Shown here one piece after another: positions 59,629 through 64,000 of a DNA stretch of 64,000 nucleotides. The notes below the pieces were generated by a model that was not told the DNA's origin, searched no databases, and saw only the letters and a list, made by a program, of their open reading frames with translations. Origin of the DNA: Neisseria arctica (GTDB taxonomy: Bacteria > Pseudomonadota > Gammaproteobacteria > Burkholderiales > Neisseriaceae); the NCBI RefSeq assembly GCF_022870905.1, contig NZ_CP091510.1, positions 1,302,001-1,366,000 of the forward strand. Direction: 5' to 3'. Position numbers and translations under genes: made by a program. Every line of letters begins with the position of its first letter. Within the stretch, counting starts at the first letter, position 1.

Positions 59629-60729
59629 ATGTCGAATACTCTACCCGTTTCCACGGCTTTAGACGAACACTCGCTAACGCGTACCGATGTCAGCCATGTG
59701 CCGCTTCATGCCATCCACCAAACCATATATTCAGCCGATACATTTTTTCAAACCGACTATATCCCCAGCGAAGATAATAGTTTTTTATACACGGAAAACA
59801 ACCCTTTACAACCGGCAGCACCGCACAATGCATCATCCGGAGAAGTTAACTGGCTACATTTCGTAGGTATTCATAATCCCGAATTATTAAAAAAAGTATT
59901 GGCGCCCTACGGCATACACGAGCTGGTAATCGAAGATATACTCAGTCCAAAGCAACGCCCGAAAGTAGAAGACTACGGCGATTATCTGTTTATCGCCACA
60001 CGCGTTTACCAATACAATGCAGGCAAGCTCTCTTCCGACCAGGTATATCTGATTCTAGGCAATGATTTTGTTCTAACCTTCCAGCAGCGCCCTCTCGGCC
60101 TTTTCAGCAGTATCCGCGAACATTTGGCCGACCCGCGTTACGGTATCCGCCAAAAAAACGCTTCCTTCTTAGCATACCGCTTTATCGACCGCTTGATAGA
60201 CGACTATTTTATCACCCTCGATCAATACAACCATAAAGTCGAGTCTATCGATAAAACCTTATTTTCAGACGGCGTTGCAGGAGATAGTGATCTTCTCGGC
60301 CGAATCCACCGCCTGAAAAGAGATTCAGTCCGCCTGCGCCGCACTTTGCAGCCGTTGCGCGAAGTATTACTGCAACTTACCCGGGGCGAATTTGCCACTT
60401 TCCACGGTGAATCCAATATTTACTTAAGAGATGCCTACGACCACGTTTTACAATTACTTGAATCTCTCGATGCCTCGCGCGATATGGTAATGAGCATGAT
60501 GGATATCCACTTGTCTTTCCAATCCAATCGGCTCAACCAGCAAATGCGCGTTTTAACCGTTATCACCTTACTGTTTATGCCGCTTACCGTGATTACCGGT
60601 ATCTACGGTATGAATTTCGATAATATGCCCGAACTGCACTGGCATTACGGATACTTTATGGTTCTCGGGCTGATGGTGTCTGTTGTCGTCGGCCTACTGG
60701 TGTTTTTCTACAAACGAAAATGGCTCTAA
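59629..60729 (+). CDS. corA: Magnesium/cobalt transporter CorA
   Basis: Pentameric inner-membrane channel for magnesium. Seen: large N-terminal cytoplasmic alpha/beta domain (HFVGIHNPELLKKVLAPYGIHELVIEDILSPKQRPKVEDYGDYLFI); long stalk helix; two C-terminal helices (about residues 305-325 and 340-360) with the selectivity signature YGMNF between them, then a basic tail KRKWL. The length of 366 residues is typical. One uptake sequence lies within the coding region near 60262. Confidence 0.96.
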   Translation: MSNTLPVSTALDEHSLTRTDVSHVPLHAIHQTIYSADTFFQTDYIPSEDNSFLYTENNPLQPAAPHNASSGEVNWLHFVGIHNPELLKKVLAPYGIHELVIEDILSPKQRPKVEDYGDYLFIATRVYQYNAGKLSSDQVYLILGNDFVLTFQQRPLGLFSSIREHLADPRYGIRQKNASFLAYRFIDRLIDDYFITLDQYNHKVESIDKTLFSDGVAGDSDLLGRIHRLKRDSVRLRRTLQPLREVLLQLTRGEFATFHGESNIYLRDAYDHVLQLLESLDASRDMVMSMMDIHLSFQSNRLNQQMRVLTVITLLFMPLTVITGIYGMNFDNMPELHWHYGYFMVLGLMVSVVVGLLVFFYKRKWL

Positions 60730-60767
60730 ACCATTAGATATCCGCAAACACAATCAAAGATATACAT

Positions 60768-61247
60768 ATGAATACCCCCACCGAAATACATTCCGAAAAC
60801 CAAGCACAACACCAATTACAAATGAGCGTACTGATGACGCCCGATATGGCCAACTTTACCGGCAACGTACACGGCGGCGACCTCCTCAAATTATTGGACC
60901 AAGTCGCCTACGCCTGTGCCAGTCGCTATAGCGGCTATTATTGCGTCACACTATCTGTTGACCGCGTTACCTTCAAAGAGCCGATTTACGTCGGTGAACT
61001 GGTAACGTTTTACGCCAGCGTAAACCATGTAGGCCGCACCTCAATGGAAATCGGGATACGCGTAGAATCACAAAATATACGTACCCAAAGCGTTCGCCAT
61101 ACCAACAGCTGCTATTTCACTATGGTAGCCATTGACGAAGGCAAACCGGTTACAGTAGCGCCCCTCAAGCTGGAAAGTGAAGCACAGCGGCGTAGGTTTG
61201 AAGCTGCCGAACGCCGTAAGGCTCTGCGCCTGCAAGAGCCGGAATAA
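60768..61247 (+). CDS. Hotdog-fold acyl-CoA thioesterase (YciA/NmACT type)
   Basis: Hydrolyses acyl-CoA thioesters. Seen: MTPDMANFTGNVHGGDLLKLLDQVAYACASRYSG, the diagnostic hotdog helix with catalytic Asn24-like and Asp residues (Asn and Gly in GNVHGG, Asp in KLLDQVA); VDRVTFKEPIYVGELVTF; HTNSCYFTMVAIDE; a charged helical C-terminal extension (AQRRRFEAAERRKALRLQEPE). The length of 159 residues fits the meningococcal thioesterase regulated by CoA and GDP. In E. coli the homologue is YciA. Located 38 bases after corA. Confidence 0.9.
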   Translation: MNTPTEIHSENQAQHQLQMSVLMTPDMANFTGNVHGGDLLKLLDQVAYACASRYSGYYCVTLSVDRVTFKEPIYVGELVTFYASVNHVGRTSMEIGIRVESQNIRTQSVRHTNSCYFTMVAIDEGKPVTVAPLKLESEAQRRRFEAAERRKALRLQEPE

Positions 61248-61319
61248 ACAAACCGCTACTGCTTACGGTTAAGTGCTACAATAGCTGGCTTTCAAACACA
61301 TTATCCACGTAGAGAATTC

Positions 61320-61928
61320 ATGTTTACAGGTATCGTACAAGGCACAGGGATCGTGACATCCATCACTCAACCCTCACCAGATTTCCGCACACATACCATC
61401 GAACTCCCCCTTCACATGGCCGATAACTTACAAATAGGCGCATCCGTTGCCCATAACGGCTGCTGCCTGACCATTACCGACTTTAACGGCAGGGAAGCCA
61501 GCTTCGATTTAATGGGCGAAACTTTAGCCAAAACCAATCTCGGCACACTTAAAACAGGCGACCGTGTCAATCTCGAACGTGCCGCACGCTTCGGAGACGA
61601 AATCGGCGGACATGTAATGAGCGGCCATATCATCGCCACCACCGCCATTACCCGTATTGACCAAAGCGAGCACAACCGGACTATCTGGTTCGCACTGCCG
61701 CAAGATTTAAAACCCTATATCCTCACTAAAGGATTTATCGGTCTGGACGGTTGCAGCCTCACGATCGGAGAAGTGAATAACGACGAATTTAATGTCCACC
61801 TCATTCCCGAAACCCTCACCCGCACTCTTTTCGGCAACAGACAGGTTGGCGACATCATCAATGTCGAAATTGACCCTCAAACACAAGCAGTGGTCGATAC
61901 CGTTGCCCGTATCCTTGCCGCCCGATAA
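61320..61928 (+). CDS. ribE: Riboflavin synthase alpha chain
   Basis: Last step of riboflavin synthesis: dismutation of two 6,7-dimethyl-8-ribityllumazines. Seen: the invariant opening [12 protein letters not shown]; two lumazine-binding repeats, residues 1-90 ([24 protein letters not shown]) and 98-190 ([29 protein letters not shown]). The length of 202 residues is normal. The acyltransferase gene begins 23 bases later, and the riboflavin gene ribB lies 0.8 kb downstream. No FMN riboswitch is visible upstream. Confidence 0.96.
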   Translation: MFTGIVQGTGIVTSITQPSPDFRTHTIELPLHMADNLQIGASVAHNGCCLTITDFNGREASFDLMGETLAKTNLGTLKTGDRVNLERAARFGDEIGGHVMSGHIIATTAITRIDQSEHNRTIWFALPQDLKPYILTKGFIGLDGCSLTIGEVNNDEFNVHLIPETLTRTLFGNRQVGDIINVEIDPQTQAVVDTVARILAAR

Positions 61929-61951
61929 TCATAATAATTAAGGCACTCACT

Positions 61952-62569
61952 ATGCTCTTCAGTTACCGCCATTTGGTGGGGAAATCCGTTCCCCGCCGCA
62001 ACAATCCCGTAACAGCCTTTTTAGGCGGCTTATTTCTCAAAGTGCTTGGCTGGAAAATATGCGGCAGTCTGCCCGATTTGCCGAAAGCCGTTGTAGTTGC
62101 AGCACCCCACACCAGCAATTTCGATGGTGTTGTCGCACTTCCCGCTCTTTTGGCCCTCGACTTAAAAGGCAACCTGATGGCCAAAGCAAGCCTGTTCCAG
62201 CCACCCTTTGGTAAGCTGATGCGTTGGTTCGGTCTGATTCCTGTAACCCGGAATGCAGCCGGCGGATTAGTAGTAAGTGCTGTAAACGCTTTTAACAACA
62301 ATTCCCAACTTTGGCTGGGCATCGCTCCCGAAGGTACGCGCCACAACGCAGAGCAATGGAAAACCGGGTTTCACCGTATCGCATTGGCCGCACAAGTTCC
62401 CATTGTGCCTGTCGCTTGGAACTATGCCGACAAAACCATTGTTTTGGGCGATCCTTTTATGCCCGGAGAAGACCTGCAAGCCGATTTAAACCGTCTCTAC
62501 GCTTTTTACCAAGACAAACAACCTAAGCATCTGCAACGATTATCCCAACCTCTGAAATCAAACCGCTGA
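61952..62569 (+). CDS. PlsC-type 1-acyl-glycerophosphate acyltransferase-like protein
   Basis: Membrane-associated acyltransferase of the PlsC/LPLAT family. Seen: catalytic HTSNFDG near residue 52 (H-x4-D); PVTRNAAGGLV near 96; substrate motif IAPEGTRHNAEQWKTGF near 123; PIVPVAWNY near 150. The length of 205 residues is at the short end of the family. It is not the main PlsC, which is usually about 250 residues; it may act in lipid remodelling or on a secondary acceptor. Forms an operon with ribE (23-base gap), followed by a DUS-pair terminator. Confidence 0.85.
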   Translation: MLFSYRHLVGKSVPRRNNPVTAFLGGLFLKVLGWKICGSLPDLPKAVVVAAPHTSNFDGVVALPALLALDLKGNLMAKASLFQPPFGKLMRWFGLIPVTRNAAGGLVVSAVNAFNNNSQLWLGIAPEGTRHNAEQWKTGFHRIALAAQVPIVPVAWNYADKTIVLGDPFMPGEDLQADLNRLYAFYQDKQPKHLQRLSQPLKSNR

Positions 62570-62589
62570 TTTTTATATTCCGCCGACAC

Positions 62590-62620
62590 AGGCCGTCTGA
62601 AAACCGTTTTCAGACGGCCT
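62590..62620 (+). terminator. DUS-pair terminator after the acyltransferase gene
   Basis: Inverted AGGCCGTCTGAAAA pair with a short CCG loop, followed by TTATTTTTA. Confidence 0.92.
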
Positions 62621-62668
62621 TATTTTTAATATTTACTAAAAAGTAATTAAATCAAGCCAATTTAAAAT

Positions 62669-62697
62669 TTGCCTTTTGGTAAACTCAAGCATACAAT
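62669..62697 (+). promoter_or_regulatory. Promoter of the HTH-ribB gene
   Basis: TTGCCT (62669-62674) and TACAAT (62692-62697) are 17 bases apart, a good sigma-70 match. A transcript starting near 62704 would have a leader of only about 25 bases before the ATG at 62729, which has AGGAA just upstream. No room for a riboswitch. Confidence 0.65.
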
Positions 62698-62728
62698 CTT
62701 CTGCAACGTTAATCCCCACAGGAACCGT

Positions 62729-64000
62729 ATGGACACCACCACCCTCAGACGGCACAACCTGCGCCAATGGATACAGCAACAATACGGCGGCCAGCAATCG
62801 GCTTTTGCCGCCGCCGCCCAAATCAACCAAGGCGAGTTATCCTCATTGTTAAAAAACAAATCATTCGGCGAAAAAAAAGCCCGTAAAATCGAACAAGCCG
62901 TTGGTATGCCTAATATGTGGCTCGACCAAAACCACGGTTTACATACTTCATCTGTCTCTCCACTCCCCACATCAGAAACGAACTACAATATGAGCGAAAT
63001 TTCCCCCATCAGCGATATTCTGGCCGACATCCGCGCCGGAAAAATGGTGATTATTACCGATGCCGAAGACCGTGAAAACGAAGGCGACCTGGTTATGGCC
63101 GCCCAATTCGTTACCCCGCAGGCAATCAACTTTATGATCAAACACGCACGCGGCTTGGTTTGCCTACCGATGAACGACGAACTTGTCGACCGCCTGCACC
63201 TGCCGCAGATGACTCAAAAAAACGGTGCTCAATACGGTACAAATTTCACCGTTTCCATTGAAGCCGCCGAAGGCATTTCCACCGGGATTTCCGCTGCCGA
63301 CCGCGCCCATACTATCCTGACTGCCGTTTCTCCCACTGTTAAAGCCGAAGATATCGTACAGCCCGGCCATATCTTTCCCCTTCGCGCGCAAAAAGGCGGT
63401 GTATTGGTGCGCGCAGGCCATACCGAGGCAGCGGTAGACCTTGCCCAAATGAGCGGTTTGATTCCCGCCGGCGTGATTTGCGAAATTCTGAATGACGACG
63501 GCACCATGGCGCGTATGCCCGAACTGATTCAATTCGCCAAAGAACACGACATTAAAATCGGTACGATTGCCGATCTCATCGAATATCGCAGCCGCAACGA
63601 AAGCCTGCTCGAGGAAATGGGCGACACACTCGTCCAAACCCCTTGGGGGTCGTTCCAACAGCATGTATATGTAGACAAACTGTCGGGCGAAACCCATCTT
63701 GCACTAGTAAAAGGCAATCCCGAAACAGCCGCAGAAACACTGGTTCGCGTTCACGAACCATTCAGTGTGATGGATTTTCTGCAAGCCGACCCCAACCATA
63801 GCTGGCCGTTGCCCGAAGCACTTACCCACATTCAAAACGCTGAAGCGGGTGTGGTTATCCTGTTGCACCGTACCGAAGACGGCAGTGCCCTACTTGAACG
63901 GACCCTGCCAAAAAACGCATTCCAAGTCAAAAAGTGGGACAGAAAAACCTACGGTATCGGCGCACAAATTCTGGCCGGGCTGAATGTAAAAAAAATGCGT
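62729..64000 (+). CDS. ribB: HTH-fused 3,4-dihydroxy-2-butanone-4-phosphate synthase (RibB), partial at right end
   Basis: One open frame from 62729 to the window end. Residues 1-65 are a lambda-repressor-type helix-turn-helix ([57 protein letters not shown]). After a short Ser/Pro/Thr linker, residue 88 is the Met (62990) that would start ordinary Rib[57 protein letters not shown], all active-site segments present. The C-terminal part (from about residue 310) looks like GTP cyclohydrolase II but has [11 protein letters not shown] where the zinc cysteines should be, so it is the inactive RibX type. A promoter and AGGAA site support starting at 62729. Internal start at 62990 has no clear site. 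The gene continues beyond the window. Confidence 0.85.
   Translation, partial: MDTTTLRRHNLRQWIQQQYGGQQSAFAAAAQINQGELSSLLKNKSFGEKKARKIEQAVGMPNMWLDQNHGLHTSSVSPLPTSETNYNMSEISPISDILADIRAGKMVIITDAEDRENEGDLVMAAQFVTPQAINFMIKHARGLVCLPMNDELVDRLHLPQMTQKNGAQYGTNFTVSIEAAEGISTGISAADRAHTILTAVSPTVKAEDIVQPGHIFPLRAQKGGVLVRAGHTEAAVDLAQMSGLIPAGVICEILNDDGTMARMPELIQFAKEHDIKIGTIADLIEYRSRNESLLEEMGDTLVQTPWGSFQQHVYVDKLSGETHLALVKGNPETAAETLVRVHEPFSVMDFLQADPNHSWPLPEALTHIQNAEAGVVILLHRTEDGSALLERTLPKNAFQVKKWDRKTYGIGAQILAGLNVKKMR

Noticed and set aside
61250..61319. FMN riboswitch before ribE
   Set aside because: The spacer is only about 70 bases and shows none of the conserved RFN helices; the same is true before ribB.
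62729..62989. Separate phage-repressor-like gene upstream of ribB
   Set aside because: There is no stop codon between the helix-turn-helix part and the RibB part and the frame is shared, so a separate gene is not supported; reported as a fusion.

Overview
The window is a chromosomal segment of a Neisseria species or close relative (Neisseriaceae). The main evidence is the Neisseria DNA uptake sequence, core GCCGTCTGAA, of which I count roughly 40 exact copies by eye. Many are paired head to head between genes, where they form transcription terminators. The protein set agrees: NarQ/NarP, glyA, pyrG, ppx, corA, and folC-dedD-cvpA-purF-metZ. No rRNA operon, CRISPR array, prophage or intact insertion sequence is visible.

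Layout. 0-2.9 kb: nitrate/nitrite two-component system narQ-narP. 2.9-11 kb: MHS-type transporter, glnD, dusC, a large lipoprotein and a ferredoxin-reductase fusion. 11.1-11.4 kb: a 44-residue DUF3149 membrane protein behind a textbook FNR-type promoter. 11.4-20.6 kb: an AT-rich gap, then aqpZ, uvrB, cysI, arfA, sanA, serS, dut and a small lipoprotein. 20.8-26.9 kb: a complete urease cluster on the minus strand (ureA, a fused ureB-ureC, ureE, ureF, ureJ/hupE, ureG, ureD). 27.5-33.6 kb: gph, a zinc-type CDF exporter, yejE/yejB, DUF2788 and metZ. 33.8-39.1 kb: purF-cvpA-dedD-folC, a YgfX-like protein and a conserved hypothetical. 39.2-44.0 kb: acetate permease actP-yjcH, a LysR regulator and a yqjD/yqjE/yqjK-type membrane set. 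44.4-49.3 kb: remains of a type IV secretion locus next to tRNA-Glu and tRNA-Arg. 50.3-64 kb: dgt, ydcH, nfsA, glyA, yidB, pyrG, ppx, corA, a thioesterase, ribE, an acyltransferase, and a ribB gene running off the right end.

The urease cluster holds everything needed for an active enzyme: three structural domains, four maturation factors and a nickel permease. All catalytic residues I can recognise in the alpha domain are present. Its most unusual property is that the beta and alpha subunits are one reading frame. The cluster also lies in the longest stretch without an uptake sequence in the window (about 7.6 kb), which fits acquisition from another lineage.

The type IV secretion region is a ruin. 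It starts with the last 150 codons of virB4, continues with apparently intact virB5-like and virB6 genes, then small secreted proteins including one intact and one decayed DUF4189 gene. It ends with a virD4-like C-terminal fragment. virB8 to virB11 are absent.

The other outstanding item is at the right edge. The riboflavin gene ribB is preceded, in frame and with its own promoter and ribosome binding site, by 87 codons encoding a lambda-repressor-type helix-turn-helix. Its C-terminal GTP cyclohydrolase II-like domain has lost the zinc cysteines. This may be a self-regulating riboflavin enzyme and is the best candidate for an undescribed system here, together with the fused urease subunit.
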